DNA of 64,000 bases from Alphaproteobacteria bacterium (GCA_019137195.1 JAGVSR010000148.1:62001-126000); one strand, 5' to 3'; shown: positions 1-9,303, counted from the first letter of the stretch. The notes: a model not told the origin generated them from the letters alone. Numbers and translations are program-made.

Positions 1-61
1 GCAACGCCAGGGCTGGCGTCTTTCGTCCATTGGGCGGCCTCGCTCTCGGATCGTCTTTCAC
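1..61 (-). CDS. possible 5' end of a partial gene leaving the left edge
   Basis: A leftward reading frame opens with GTG at 61 and stays open to the window edge, giving about 20 residues (begins VKDDPRARPPNGRK, then ALAL). A second frame opens with ATG at 30. By position after gspJ it could be gspK, which usually closes such operons. However, no prepilin Gly-Phe cleavage motif is visible in the few residues present, no clear ribosome site precedes it, and a 127-nt gap separates it from gspJ. The call rests mainly on position. Confidence 0.25.
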   Translation of the reverse strand, partial: MKDDPRARPPNGRKTPALAL

Positions 62-188
62 TGCTATGATGCCACGGCCGAGGATAGCAGAGAGTGCGCG
101 AGATCAGGGAGCGCGCAAACGAAGCGCTGGCCATCTGGGGCCCCGGTCATGTCTTTCGAGAGGACGGTTCAAAAGTCGCGGATGGTGC

Positions 189-812
189 TCAGGGGCGAGG
201 CGCGAGCTTGAGTGCGACGACGACCGGTGTGGAGCCGACCGAGGTCACAAGCTCCACCAGATCGGGCAGCCGATCGTCGCGTGGCCACGACGAGAGCCAT
301 TCGGGCGGATCGCCATCGCTGCTGGCCATCAGGTAGCGTATCGAGATGCCGCCCGGTACCAGCATTCTCTCCTCGGACGTCACCTCCGGTGGACGCTCAC
401 TGCGGAACGGTGTGAGACGGAGGACGGCGCGGGTGCCTCCTGTCGCTTGGTCCGGCACAGCCGCCAGCTCGTAGCGGTACAAGCCAGCGCCGAGGGGCCC
501 CGACCCGGCCGGCGCTACGAACATCAGCGAGGACGGTTCACCCGTGAATGCGATCCGCGCCCGGCCGCTCGCCTCCTTGTCGTACACGGGTGTCGCCTCG
601 GCTAGGCGCGCGGCGAGGACGGCGATCGACGTCTCGGCGGTGTCTCGGCGGGCCAGCGTCTCGGCAGTTTCCCAGCCACGCTTGCCGGTCTTGAAGGCGC
701 CGGGGAGGAGGACGAGTACGAGAGACAGGATCGAGAGCGATACCAGCGCCTCGACGAGGGTGAGACCGGTTTCGCCGCCATGTTTGGCCGGTTGTGACCG
801 CCGCCGTGTCAT
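189..812 (-). CDS. gspJ: type II secretion minor pseudopilin GspJ
   Basis: Predicted 207-aa minor pseudopilin of the type II secretion pseudopilus tip, anchored in the inner membrane before assembly. The N-terminus has a basic leader followed by a prepilin cleavage motif (GETGLTLVEALVSLSIL, about residues 13-29) running into a hydrophobic helix. The rest is a GspJ-like globular domain with a late LEVxx-type beta region. Its ATG overlaps the stop of gspI by 4 nt (ATGA), so the two are translationally coupled. The J label comes from the order E-F-H-I-J and the length of about 200 aa, since minor pseudopilins diverge strongly. Confidence 0.85.
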   Translation of the reverse strand: MTRRRSQPAKHGGETGLTLVEALVSLSILSLVLVLLPGAFKTGKRGWETAETLARRDTAETSIAVLAARLAEATPVYDKEASGRARIAFTGEPSSLMFVAPAGSGPLGAGLYRYELAAVPDQATGGTRAVLRLTPFRSERPPEVTSEERMLVPGGISIRYLMASSDGDPPEWLSSWPRDDRLPDLVELVTSVGSTPVVVALKLAPRP

Positions 813-1213
813 GGGAGTCTCGCGAGCTTGATGGTCGTGAGCTCAAGCGAGCGCATTGTGCCGCGTCGGTCGCCTGGCCAGCTCACGCGGACGACGACCC
901 ACCAGGCAGCAGGCTCGAAGGAGAGCGGGGTATCTATCGTTTCGCTCTCGTAAGGCTTGATCTCCGTGGTCCAGGAGAGGCCGTTCGTCTCGCCGCTAGA
1001 AATGCCTTCGGCGAGAGGCTCCGCGATGCCGGCGAGTGCGAGCCGATTGCGGGCGACCCCGAGCGCCTGGGTCTCTGTCTGTGCGGCCCGCACACCCCGC
1101 CAACCAAGACCGTAGATCCTGTAGAACGCGGCGAGGCTCGTGACCGCGATGGCGAGTGCCACGATGGCCTCGACAAGCGTAAACCCGGCCTCGCCTCGGC
1201 GCATTGGTCTCAT
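809..1213 (-). CDS. gspI: type II secretion minor pseudopilin GspI
   Basis: A 134-aa minor pseudopilin. I start it at the ATG at 1213, which overlaps the gspH stop as ATGA. The frame stays open further upstream, but that extension is arginine-rich and antisense-like. A second ATG lies at 1204. After a short basic leader comes the prepilin motif GEAGFTLVEAIVALAIA, with cleavage expected after Gly and Glu at +5. The size matches GspI (about 120-130 aa). In known systems GspI, J and K form the tip complex that starts pseudopilus assembly. It overlaps gspJ downstream by 4 nt. Confidence 0.87.
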   Translation of the reverse strand: MRPMRRGEAGFTLVEAIVALAIAVTSLAAFYRIYGLGWRGVRAAQTETQALGVARNRLALAGIAEPLAEGISSGETNGLSWTTEIKPYESETIDTPLSFEPAAWWVVVRVSWPGDRRGTMRSLELTTIKLARLP

Positions 1214-1680
1214 CGTGCCCACGCCAGTGTTGCCGTGCCTGTCAACCAGTCGATCGCGATCGAGGCCGAGGCGCTTCGGGACTCGAGTCCGATCCAGCCG
1301 CCGGAGGCAGTCCCGTCGGGGCGGAAGCGAATGGCGGCCTTGGGTGTCGTGACAAGGTTGCCGGCACTGTGACCCGCCGCGATGGCGATGCCGGCGGGAA
1401 TGCGGCGCACCTTCACGGCGCCATCGGCCCAATAGCGCCGTCCTTCGAGATCGATGGTAAGCACCACCTCGCGGCTTCCGGCGATCGCCTCGCTGCGGGC
1501 CGTCTGAAGAGCGGCGAGGATCGAGAGCGCGGCGGAACGAACCGTGTAGCGGTCGGGCCCGGCGCCGATGCGCGGGAGGACAAGCGCGGCTGCACCGATC
1601 GTGATGGCGAGCGCGAGCAGCAGCTCGAGCACCGTGAAGCCGGCATCGGATGCGGGGACCGTTCGCTTGCGATCCATCAT
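1210..1680 (-). CDS. gspH: type II secretion pseudopilin GspH
   Basis: A 156-aa pseudopilin with leader MMDRKRTVPASDAG and cleavage motif FTVLELLLALAI, followed by a GspH-like domain containing an 'ARSEAIAGSREVVLTID' helix-to-strand segment typical of GspH/FimT proteins. The start at 1680 overlaps the gspF stop; a second ATG follows immediately at 1677. GspG would normally lie between gspF and gspH, but there is no room here, since the two genes overlap. GspH is the closest match because of the FimT-type 'ARSEAI' segment, which GspG lacks. Confidence 0.85.
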   Translation of the reverse strand: MMDRKRTVPASDAGFTVLELLLALAITIGAAALVLPRIGAGPDRYTVRSAALSILAALQTARSEAIAGSREVVLTIDLEGRRYWADGAVKVRRIPAGIAIAAGHSAGNLVTTPKAAIRFRPDGTASGGWIGLESRSASASIAIDWLTGTATLAWAR

Positions 1681-2903
1681 TTCAACACCAGCTCGTCGAC
1701 CGACAGGATGGCGCCCATGACCGATAGCACCAGCCCGCCAACCACGAGCCCTATCAAGAGCGTAAGGACGGGGGTGATCAGAGTCGTGATGCGCTTCAGC
1801 TGGCGTGCCTGGGAGGCCTCGTAGATCTCGGCGGCGCGCAGGTGCATGACGTCGAGGTGGCCCGTCTCCTCGCCGATCACGGCCAAACGCAGGAACAGGT
1901 CGGGGTAGAGCCCCGACCGCATCAGCGGTTGCGACAGGGATGCGCCCTGCCTCATCTCGTCGGCGGCCGCCGCCAGGGATGCTCTGTAGGCCCGGTTGCG
2001 GGCAGCGCCCGCTGCGATGGTGACGGCATCGAGAGCGGGAACGCCGTTGCGTACCAGCACAGCGAACGTACGCGCGAAGCGTGCCGTCTCGCGCTCGCGG
2101 ACGAAGCGTCCAACGGCCGGAAGGTGGAGAACGGCACGGTCGATCGCTGCCCGGGTTTCGCTATTGCTGCGGGCAGCGAGAAACCCGGCGGCCAGCAGGG
2201 CGGCGAGTCCCGCAAGGACGGGCCACCAGCTGGCGAAACCGTCATGCGCGGCTGCGAGGGCGCGCAGGAACGCGGGCGGCGTAGCCCCCGCGTCCTCGAA
2301 GATCGGCATGATGGCCGGCAGGAGTAGGCCGGTGATGACACCGGCGGCGACGATCGCCGCTACGACCAACACCGCCGGATAGACGAGAGCGGTGCCGGTC
2401 TGTGCCCGAGCCTCGGCCGTGCGATCGAGGAGCTGCGCCAAGTCCTCGAGCACGGCGGCGAGTGATCCGCCTGCTTCGCCAGCCTTGACGAGGCGCCAGT
2501 AGAATTCCGGGAACGCACCCTTCTCGGCGGCGAGCGCATCGGAGAACGAGCGACCCTCGCGTACGGCGACGAGAAGCGCCTCGTCGATTCGTTTGACCCT
2601 GGCCGGGAGGGCGGGCTGGGCGGCCGCGATGCGCAATGCCTCGTCGATCGGCAGCTCGGCCTTGACGAGGCTCGCGAGCTCGCGCGTGAACATGGCAAGG
2701 TGGGGCGTGGAGAGGCGGCCGCCGCCCATGACCTCGCGCTGCCACCACTTCTCCTCTCGGCCGGGAGCTCTCTCGTCGATCTCGACCGGTACGAACCGGC
2801 GGGCTGCGAGGGCTTCGAGGGCGCCCGCGCGCGATCCGGCGCTTACCTCGCCGATCTCTAGCCTTCCGGTGGCGCCATACGCCCTATAGCTGTAGCGGGG
2901 CAT
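1677..2903 (-). CDS. gspF: type II secretion inner-membrane platform protein GspF
   Basis: A 408-aa polytopic inner-membrane protein of the T2SS assembly platform, with the usual GspF length. Two T2SSF repeats are visible. The first, around residues 70-195, includes FTRELASLVKAELPIDEAL and ends in a transmembrane stretch near 175-195. The second, around 275-400, includes FARTFAVLVRNGVPALDAV and ends in the hydrophobic tail LITPVLTLLIGLVVGGLVL. The N-terminal MPRYSYRAYGATG is typical of the family. Its start lies 20 nt inside gspE, so the two are coupled. Confidence 0.95.
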   Translation of the reverse strand: MPRYSYRAYGATGRLEIGEVSAGSRAGALEALAARRFVPVEIDERAPGREEKWWQREVMGGGRLSTPHLAMFTRELASLVKAELPIDEALRIAAAQPALPARVKRIDEALLVAVREGRSFSDALAAEKGAFPEFYWRLVKAGEAGGSLAAVLEDLAQLLDRTAEARAQTGTALVYPAVLVVAAIVAAGVITGLLLPAIMPIFEDAGATPPAFLRALAAAHDGFASWWPVLAGLAALLAAGFLAARSNSETRAAIDRAVLHLPAVGRFVRERETARFARTFAVLVRNGVPALDAVTIAAGAARNRAYRASLAAAADEMRQGASLSQPLMRSGLYPDLFLRLAVIGEETGHLDVMHLRAAEIYEASQARQLKRITTLITPVLTLLIGLVVGGLVLSVMGAILSVDELVLK

Positions 2904-4680
2904 CGCCGGCTCGCGTCACTCTCAAGACCTCCTCGAGCGTCGTCTCGCCGGCGAGCACCTTGCCGATGCCGTTGGCGATCATCGGCACCATGCCGCCGAT
3001 GCGCGCAGCTGCCTCGATCGAGTGCTCGGTGCCGCCCTCGAGCATGGCGTCGCGCACGCGCTCGTCGACGACGAGCATCTCATAGACGGTGGTGCGTCCG
3101 GAAAAGCCGGTATTCCGGCACGCCGGGCAGCCGCACGCCTCGCGGACGGTGTGGGTCGGGCCGTCCGCAGCGCGTCCGGCCAGGCCCGCCAGAGCGCGGA
3201 TGCGCTCGAGATGTGCGGGCGAGACGGTGCGCGGCTTGGCACAGGCGGGGCACAGCCGACGGACCAGCCGCTGTGCCACGACGGCCTTCAGGCTCGACGC
3301 CATCAGGTAGTCCTCGACGCCCATGTCGAGCAGGCGCATGACGGTCGCGGCCGCTCCATTGGTGTGGACCGTCGATAGCACGAGATGGCCGGTCAGGGAG
3401 GCGCGGATGGCGATCTCTGCCGTCTCGAGATCGCGGATCTCGCCGACCATGACGATGTCAGGGTCCTGGCGCAGGATCGAGCGGAGCGCGTGGGCGAAGG
3501 TGAGGCCGATCCTCGGATTGACCTGGATCTGGTTGACGCCCGCAAGGCGGTACTCGATCGGATCCTCGACCGTGAACAGCTTCAGCTCCGGGCTGTTGAG
3601 CACGGAGAGCGCCGTGTAGAGAGTCGTCGTCTTGCCGCTGCCGGTCGGGCCGGTGACGAGAATGATGCCGTCCGGATTGGCGAACAGGCCTTCGATTGCC
3701 CGTTGCGCCGTGCCGTCGAAGCCGAGCGCAGCGAAATCCAGCGCCACGCTTCCCCGGTCCAGGAGACGCATCACGATGCTCTCGCCGCCCATGGCCGGCA
3801 TGGTCGAGATACGGAGGTCGATGTCGCGTCCGCGCACGTTGGCGCGGATGCGGCCGTCCTGGGGCAGGCGGCGCTCTGCGATGTTGAGCTCTGCCATGAT
3901 CTTGATGCGCGAGGCGAGCGCAGCCTTGAGCGCGGACGGAAGGGTCTCGACCGTGTGCAACACCCCATCGATGCGGAAGCGGACCCGCACCGCGTCCTCG
4001 GCGGGCTCGATATGAATGTCGGAGGCTTCGGTTGCCTGAGCGCGCTCGATCAGGCTCTGCACCAGGCGGATGACGGGCGCCTCGCTCGCCATGTCCTCCA
4101 GGCGGCGCACGTCGTCGGCATCGGCGGCGCCGCTGTCGGTGAGGCGTGCCATCGGCTCCAGCCGCGACACTCCCGCGCGCGGACCGTAGAGACGGTCGAT
4201 ATGCTGGTCGATGTCGGCGGCTGAGGCCAGCCGCACCACGACGGGGCGCTCGACAAGAAACGACAGCGCGGACACGGTCTCGGCATTGAACGGGTCGGCC
4301 ACGGCGACGACGAGCGAGCCGTCCGGCTCGTCGCTGACGGGCAAGATATGCGACTGCTTGAGGAAGGCGTGCTTCACGGCGACGTGGTCCAGGGCAGCCG
4401 ACGGCCAGTCGCCCGGTCTAATGAGGCCGATGCCGAGCATGTCGGCCAGGATCTCGTCGAGCGCGGGCTCGGTGACGAGGCCGAGGCGGGTCAGCACGCG
4501 GTCGAAGCGCTCGCCGGACTGCTGCACGGCGCGACGCGCCCGCAGGACGCCAAGCTCGTCGAGTACGCCTGTGCCGGCAAGCCGGCCCACAAGCGCGGTC
4601 ACGAAAGCCTCGCTCCTGGGATCGGGCAGCGTGCTGGCCGCGGACTTCACCGGCGTCGGCATCGAACTCTCGCTAAGCAT
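2884..4680 (-). CDS. gspE: type II secretion ATPase GspE
   Basis: A 598-aa cytoplasmic ATPase that powers pseudopilus assembly. An MshEN-type N-terminal region (about 20-170) is followed by the AAA-type secretion ATPase core. The Walker A is GPTGSGKTT at about 344-352, the Walker B region DPDIVMVGEIRD at about 406-417, and an Asp box precedes it. A zinc-binding loop with CPAC near 477-480 and CPAC near 518-521 is characteristic of GspE/PilB. It is the first gene of the leftward operon. The ATG at 4680 was chosen; a second Met lies at residue 7. Confidence 0.95.
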   Translation of the reverse strand: MLSESSMPTPVKSAASTLPDPRSEAFVTALVGRLAGTGVLDELGVLRARRAVQQSGERFDRVLTRLGLVTEPALDEILADMLGIGLIRPGDWPSAALDHVAVKHAFLKQSHILPVSDEPDGSLVVAVADPFNAETVSALSFLVERPVVVRLASAADIDQHIDRLYGPRAGVSRLEPMARLTDSGAADADDVRRLEDMASEAPVIRLVQSLIERAQATEASDIHIEPAEDAVRVRFRIDGVLHTVETLPSALKAALASRIKIMAELNIAERRLPQDGRIRANVRGRDIDLRISTMPAMGGESIVMRLLDRGSVALDFAALGFDGTAQRAIEGLFANPDGIILVTGPTGSGKTTTLYTALSVLNSPELKLFTVEDPIEYRLAGVNQIQVNPRIGLTFAHALRSILRQDPDIVMVGEIRDLETAEIAIRASLTGHLVLSTVHTNGAAATVMRLLDMGVEDYLMASSLKAVVAQRLVRRLCPACAKPRTVSPAHLERIRALAGLAGRAADGPTHTVREACGCPACRNTGFSGRTTVYEMLVVDERVRDAMLEGGTEHSIEAAARIGGMVPMIANGIGKVLAGETTLEEVLRVTRAGDAPLQL

Positions 4681-4717
4681 CCGCTACGATCAAATGCATA
4701 CCTATGATGCCCGTAGG

Positions 4718-4727
4718 ATATTATACT
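4718..4727. promoter_or_regulatory. AT-rich -10-like element between divergent gspE and gspL
   Basis: The only AT-rich patch in the 111-nt spacer between the divergent gsp operons. On the minus strand it contains a perfect TATAAT (4725 to 4720), about 40 nt upstream of the gspE start. On the plus strand it reads TATTAT (4719-4724), about 70 nt upstream of gspL. A convincing -35 hexamer is not visible on either side, so direction and use are inferred from position. Confidence 0.35.
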
Positions 4728-4791
4728 TCTCACGGCCGATCAGCGGACCTTGGTCGGCCGGTAAACATCCGCTAGCAGATCGTCTCCGCCC

Positions 4792-5958
4792 GTGGCTCAG
4801 CTCGACCAGACCCTGTCGCAGGACCTTTCCGGTCTCGCTGGCCGCGCCTTCGCGTGGTGGACGGGCGAGCTCAAGGGCCTCGTGCCGCGGCGCGGCGCCA
4901 GGCGCCAGAGCGTGCCGGGGATCGTCATCTCGCTCGAGGACGGCCGGCTTTGGCTCGTCCGCGATCAGCGCGGCCTTCTCGGCAGCGGAGGCGAAAGCCT
5001 GTCGGAGGCCCAGCTTCTCGAGCGCCTGGCGCGTCAGGGCCGCAGTGACCGATCCATGTCTGTCCGCTTGCGCCTTCCCTGGCATACCTGCCTCGTGCGC
5101 CCGGTCTCGGTTCCCGAGCGCGCTGCCGGCGACGCGGCCCGGATCCTTGCACTCGACCTCGAACGGGGAACGCCATTCAGCGCGACGGACGTTTACCAGG
5201 CCCACGTGCGCGAGCCTGGTCCCGCCCGCAACGGTCTGGCGATCTATTCGCATCTGATCGTCAAGCGAGCCTCCGTGGACGCTGCCATTGCACGGCTCGC
5301 CGGTGCGGGTGTCCATGCCGACGCGGTCGATGTCGCGAGCGCGGACGGCAAAGGGGCATTGGCGATCGATTTTCTCGCCTCCCGGGAGGCAGGGACGCTG
5401 GCCGCGGCCCGCCGCTGGCGCGGCACGACGGCGACCTTGGCAGGCGTCGTTGCGCTGCTCGCTGCCGGTGCCGTCTGGCAGTCATTCTCGCAGCACGAGG
5501 CGGCCCTGGCGGCGATCGAGGCAGAGACCTCGGCAGCGAAGACCAGGCTCAAGCAGGCTGAGGCGGCCGAACGTGCGTCGGCAGCCGGGCAGGTGGGCGC
5601 CGCTGCCGTTCACGCCGCGAAGATGTCGCGTCCCGCGCCTGCGCACTTGATCGAGGAGCTGACGCGGCTCCTGCCTGACGATGCCCACCTCACCGACCTC
5701 AGCCTCGACGGCGGGACGCTCTCGATCACCGGGTTTGCCAAGTCGGCTTCGGCACTGGTGCCGGTGCTCGAGCGCTCGGACAGCTTCGCCGAGGCCGCAG
5801 TGCTGTCGCCGTTCACCTACGATGCCGAGCGGGGACGGGAGCGATTCAGCTATCGATTGCGCCTCAAGCACGCACCGGAGCCTGCTCCGGGCTCTTCCGC
5901 CGACGCGCCGGCTGGCGACGGGGCGGCCGACGCGCCGCCGCTCGAGGTGGTGCCATGA
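4792..5958 (+). CDS. gspL: type II secretion protein GspL (PilN-like periplasmic domain)
   Basis: A 388-aa bitopic protein starting at GTG 4792. The cytoplasmic N-terminal part (to about 200) is the actin-like GspL/PilM-type domain that contacts GspE in known systems. One transmembrane segment lies at about 210-230 (TLAGVVALLAAGAVW). It is followed by a periplasmic helix rich in Ala, Glu and Lys and a PilN/ferredoxin-like fold, LIEELTRLLPDDAHLTDL onward. A Pro/Ala tail ends the protein. It leads the rightward gsp operon and overlaps gspM by 4 nt. Sequence identity within GspL proteins is low, so recognition leans on architecture and neighbours. Confidence 0.85.
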   Translation: MAQLDQTLSQDLSGLAGRAFAWWTGELKGLVPRRGARRQSVPGIVISLEDGRLWLVRDQRGLLGSGGESLSEAQLLERLARQGRSDRSMSVRLRLPWHTCLVRPVSVPERAAGDAARILALDLERGTPFSATDVYQAHVREPGPARNGLAIYSHLIVKRASVDAAIARLAGAGVHADAVDVASADGKGALAIDFLASREAGTLAAARRWRGTTATLAGVVALLAAGAVWQSFSQHEAALAAIEAETSAAKTRLKQAEAAERASAAGQVGAAAVHAAKMSRPAPAHLIEELTRLLPDDAHLTDLSLDGGTLSITGFAKSASALVPVLERSDSFAEAAVLSPFTYDAERGRERFSYRLRLKHAPEPAPGSSADAPAGDGAADAPPLEVVP

Positions 5959-6527
5959 CGGGAGCCTTCCGCAGCGTTCTCGGCAAGATTGCCGCACTTG
6001 CGATACTCGTGTCGCTTGCCTGGTTCGTGCTCGCCGCGGTGGTGATGCCGCTTGCGGCGGCGCATCGTGAGCTCGCGGACGGGATCGCCGACGGCCGGGT
6101 CCTTCTTGGCCGGCTCGATGCGGCCGAGCGGCGCCTCGCGGCCAGGGCCGCGGAGGCCGCCGACAAGACCCAGGCGCATGCCAGGCCCGTCTGGCTAGAG
6201 GGCGAAAGTGACGGCATACGGCTCGCCGGTCTGCAGGCGCGGGTGGCAACCATCGCTGGCGCCAACGGGGCACGTTTCGACAGCACGCTCGCGGTCGAGC
6301 CGCGGGACGAAGGGTCGTTTCGTCTGGTCGGCATACAGAGTCAGCTGGCCGTCACGCTAGAGGCGCTGCAACGAATACTGATCGAGCTCGACGCGGCCGA
6401 GCCGCCGCTCATCGTCGACCAGCTTCACGTCTCCGCGCGGGCGGGCGCGAGCCCCGACGTGGCCGAGCTTCTCGACGTGCGACTCACGGTGCGCGGGGCC
6501 ACCCCGCCGGCGGGAGATGGGCCATGA
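5955..6527 (+). CDS. gspM: type II secretion protein GspM
   Basis: A 190-aa protein with one N-terminal transmembrane segment (ALAILVSLAWFVLAAVVMPLA, about 14-34), an alanine/arginine-rich helix, and a ferredoxin-like domain (about 85-180) of the GspM type. GspM partners GspL in the inner-membrane platform. The start and stop both overlap neighbours by 4 nt (ATGA), placing it in a coupled gspL-gspM-gspN/C unit. The ferredoxin-like fold is inferred from the predicted pattern of strands and the position after gspL. Confidence 0.8.
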   Translation: MTGAFRSVLGKIAALAILVSLAWFVLAAVVMPLAAAHRELADGIADGRVLLGRLDAAERRLAARAAEAADKTQAHARPVWLEGESDGIRLAGLQARVATIAGANGARFDSTLAVEPRDEGSFRLVGIQSQLAVTLEALQRILIELDAAEPPLIVDQLHVSARAGASPDVAELLDVRLTVRGATPPAGDGP

Positions 6528-7081
6528 GGAACGGCAAAGCGCGGCGCTCGCCTGGTGCAGCAGCGCTTCTCGCACTGCTGGCCGCCGGACTCGGCGCCAT
6601 CAACTGGCACCTCGCAGGGAGCACAATCGACATCTCGCCGGTGGCATCCGCGGTCGTGGCCGGCGATGCCGCGGCCGGCAATGCGCCGTTCTCCAGTGGC
6701 GGCGCGGCCGCAATCCGCCTGGGCGCCGACCTTTCCGAGACGCTGGCCCGGCCACTGTTCCGGCCGGACCGCCGGCCGCCTCCTTCTGCCGGGACGGCGC
6801 CATCCGATGTGCCGGCACCGGTCGCGGACGTCGGTGCCGCAGCCGGCGATCTCGTGCTCGCCGGCGTGATGCATCACGGCACGAAGGGGAGCCGGGCCCT
6901 GATCCGTGTGGCGGGCAAGCCGGCCGGAGTCTGGGTCGGTGCGGGTGAGACGGTCGGGGGATGGCGCGTGGCTGCGATCGAGCCGGACCGGGTCGCGGTC
7001 GAGCTCAACGGCGCCACGGCGGAGCTCCTGCTGTTCGCCAAGAGATCGAAAGTGGCTGAGCCGGACGGAGCTGCACCGTAG
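6524..7081 (+). CDS. GspN/GspC-like type II secretion protein
   Basis: A 185-aa protein with one N-terminal membrane helix (about 11-30), a low-complexity linker, the segment [16 protein letters not shown], and a small beta domain. That domain ([19 protein letters not shown], then [29 protein letters not shown]) strongly resembles the HR domain of GspC, which contacts the secretin. There is no PDZ domain after it. It could be a short GspC or the GspN-type protein found with gspL/M in alphaproteobacteria. It overlaps gspM by 4 nt and ends the operon. Confidence 0.7.
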   Translation: MRNGKARRSPGAAALLALLAAGLGAINWHLAGSTIDISPVASAVVAGDAAAGNAPFSSGGAAAIRLGADLSETLARPLFRPDRRPPPSAGTAPSDVPAPVADVGAAAGDLVLAGVMHHGTKGSRALIRVAGKPAGVWVGAGETVGGWRVAAIEPDRVAVELNGATAELLLFAKRSKVAEPDGAAP

Positions 7082-7181
7082 TGGCGGAAAGCGTAGCTTG
7101 TCGCTATGTCCCGGTTGCAGTTCTCTCCTCGCGCGCCTAGGGTCGCCGCCAAATCACCGTGCCCCCGAACTCGAGGAGTCC

Positions 7182-7895
7182 ATGCGCCCGTCCAAACGCA
7201 AGCCCGATGAGCTGCGCCGCGTCTCTTTCGAGCGCGCCGTCTCCATGCACGCCGAGGGGTCGTGCCTGATCAAGTTCGGCAACACACATGTCTTATGCAC
7301 AGCGAGCCTCGAGGAGCGGGTACCACCCTGGCTCAAGGGCCAGGGGCGCGGCTGGGTCACGGCCGAGTACGGCATGCTGCCGCGTGCCACCACCGAGCGC
7401 ACGCGGCGCGAGGCGACCGCGGGGCATCCGTCGGGCCGCACGCAGGAGATCCAGCGTCTGATCGGTCGCGCACTGCGCGCGGTCGTCGATTTGCAGAAGC
7501 TCGGCGAGCGACAGATATCGATCGACTGCGACGTGATTCAGGCCGACGGCGGGACAAGGACCGCGGCGATCACGGGGGCCTGGGTGGCGCTCCACGACTG
7601 CATTCAGTGGATGAAGCTGCGCGACATGGTGAAGGACGGGGTGATCCGCGACCACATCGCCGCCGTCTCGTGCGGGATCTACAAGGGGACGCCGGTGCTC
7701 GATCTCGACTACGCTGAGGACAGCAACGCAGAGGCGGACAGCAATTTCGTGATGACCGGCTCGGGTGGCATCGTCGAGGTGCAGGGCACGGCGGAGACGG
7801 TGGCCTTTAGCCAGGAAAGCTTCGATACGCTGATGGCTCTCGCCAAGAAAGGCATCGGCGAGCTCGTATCGCTGCAGAAGCTGACCGTTGCGTGA
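7182..7895 (+). CDS. rph: ribonuclease PH
   Basis: A 237-aa phosphorolytic 3'-5' exoribonuclease that trims the 3' ends of tRNA precursors. The start is the ATG at 7182 ([17 protein letters not shown]); the frame is open upstream but that part overlaps the gsp gene in another frame. Visible motifs are [20 protein letters not shown] near the N-terminus, the [11 protein letters not shown] block, the [21 protein letters not shown] core, and [18 protein letters not shown], where Asp residues act in metal binding. Length is normal for the family. It starts the conserved rph/rdgB/hemW order, here broken by accessory genes. Confidence 0.97.
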   Translation: MRPSKRKPDELRRVSFERAVSMHAEGSCLIKFGNTHVLCTASLEERVPPWLKGQGRGWVTAEYGMLPRATTERTRREATAGHPSGRTQEIQRLIGRALRAVVDLQKLGERQISIDCDVIQADGGTRTAAITGAWVALHDCIQWMKLRDMVKDGVIRDHIAAVSCGIYKGTPVLDLDYAEDSNAEADSNFVMTGSGGIVEVQGTAETVAFSQESFDTLMALAKKGIGELVSLQKLTVA

Positions 7896-7966
7896 CGCAC
7901 CTCCGGCGCTGTGGCTCCCCTTCCTGACGCCGGCCGCCAGAGTAGCGATCGAAAGAGGGCCCGACC

Positions 7967-8389
7967 GTGACCGCACCGCCACGCCCGCTGTCCGTTCTCG
8001 AGACGGTGCTCTATGCGCCCGATCTCGACGCCGCGGAGGCGTTTTATCGTGACGTGATGGGAATGTGGCCCTTCGGTAAAGTGGCTGGCCGACACCTTTT
8101 TTATCGGCTGCACCGGCAGATGCTTCTGATCTTCAATCCGGACGTGACGGAAAAGCGGGCCGCGCCGGACGCGAAGCTGCCGGTGCCGGCGCACGGTGCG
8201 CGCGGACCGGGGCACATCTGCTTTCCTGCGACAGCGGCGGAGATCGAGCACTGGAAGGCGCATCTCGAAGCGAAGGGCGTGGCGATCGAAGCTGATTTCG
8301 AGTGGCCTGCGGGCGGTCGGTCGATCTACTTCCGTGACCCGGCCGGCAACTCCATCGAGCTTGCCGAGCCGAGGATCTGGCCACTCTAG
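7967..8389 (+). CDS. VOC-family (glyoxalase/dioxygenase superfamily) protein
   Basis: A 140-aa vicinal oxygen chelate protein. [23 protein letters not shown] at the start and [31 protein letters not shown] at the end are the two beta-alpha-beta-beta-beta modules of the fold. The final Glu of SIELAEP is a typical metal ligand, and a His in GHICFPA is another. Substrate cannot be told from the sequence. It sits 71 nt after rph and 20 nt before rdgB, so it may be co-transcribed with them, which is not the usual content of this operon. Confidence 0.85.
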   Translation: MTAPPRPLSVLETVLYAPDLDAAEAFYRDVMGMWPFGKVAGRHLFYRLHRQMLLIFNPDVTEKRAAPDAKLPVPAHGARGPGHICFPATAAEIEHWKAHLEAKGVAIEADFEWPAGGRSIYFRDPAGNSIELAEPRIWPL

Positions 8390-8409
8390 TTCGTCAATCG
8401 GAGCGTCGC

Positions 8410-9303
8410 ATGCAGCGACTGAGGAAGGGCACGCGGCTTGTGGTAGCGAGCCACAACAAAGGGAAAGTGTGGGAGATCAACCAACTCCTTGCGCCCTATG
8501 GTCTCGAGGCCGTGTCCGCGGGCGAGCTAGGTCTCGCCGAGCCCGAGGAGACGGAGACCACGTTCCGCGGCAACGCGCTCATCAAGGCACGTGCAGCGGC
8601 CGAGGGAGCGAGGCTGCCGGCACTCGCCGACGATTCCGGGCTCGAGGTCGAGGCGCTCGACGGCGCGCCCGGCGTCTACTCGGCCAACTGGGCCGAGCCT
8701 GGCCGCGATTTCGGGATGGCCATGAGCCGTGTCCACGATGCGCTCGAACGCAAGGGTGCCTGGAGCTCCGAGACGCCGCCGAAGGCCAACTTCATCTCCG
8801 TGCTGTGCCTGGCGTGGCCCGGCGGGGAGTATGCCTTCTACGAGGGGCGCGTACACGGGCATCTCGTGTGGCCGCCGCGCGGGGGCAAAGGCTTCGGCTA
8901 CGACCCGATGTTCGTGCCGGATGGCGCGGCACAAACGTTCGGGGAAATGGAGCCAGCGGGCAAGTACGCCACCTCACACCGGACGCGAGCCTTCGCCGCG
9001 TTCAAGCGCGACGCGCTGGAGGGCATCGAGCCGGCTGTCTCGGTTTCGACAGGTGCCGGCGCAGAGCGCGATCTCGCCGGCCTCACCGCGGCTGCGCACG
9101 GGCTCTCGACGAAGGACGAGCTCGTCACCTTCGTTGCCGGCCTGCGCCGCGACCTCGCCGAGCATGGCTCGCAATGGGAGAATTCCGATCTCCCGCGCTT
9201 CCTCACCGGGCTCGAGGCGTGGCTCGCCGCGACAGGGCCTACTGACGAGCCGCGCTGGCGCACGCTGGCGAAGGCGCTGCTTGGGGGTAGCACGCACAAA
9301 TAG
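8410..9303 (+). CDS. rdgB: XTP/dITP diphosphatase RdgB with C-terminal extra domain
   Basis: A non-canonical purine NTP pyrophosphatase that removes XTP and dITP from the nucleotide pool. Key motifs are present: SHNKGK (14-19), DDSGLEV (74-80), GFGYDPMF (161-168) and SHRTRAF (189-195). The RdgB part ends near residue 205, the usual length. The protein continues to 297 aa with a domain of about 60 residues (roughly 234-292, [31 protein letters not shown], then WRTLAKALL). This resembles the small DUF7660 family that normally occurs alone or on other proteins. The reading frame is continuous, with no sign of frameshift. Confidence 0.93.
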   Translation: MQRLRKGTRLVVASHNKGKVWEINQLLAPYGLEAVSAGELGLAEPEETETTFRGNALIKARAAAEGARLPALADDSGLEVEALDGAPGVYSANWAEPGRDFGMAMSRVHDALERKGAWSSETPPKANFISVLCLAWPGGEYAFYEGRVHGHLVWPPRGGKGFGYDPMFVPDGAAQTFGEMEPAGKYATSHRTRAFAAFKRDALEGIEPAVSVSTGAGAERDLAGLTAAAHGLSTKDELVTFVAGLRRDLAEHGSQWENSDLPRFLTGLEAWLAATGPTDEPRWRTLAKALLGGSTHK

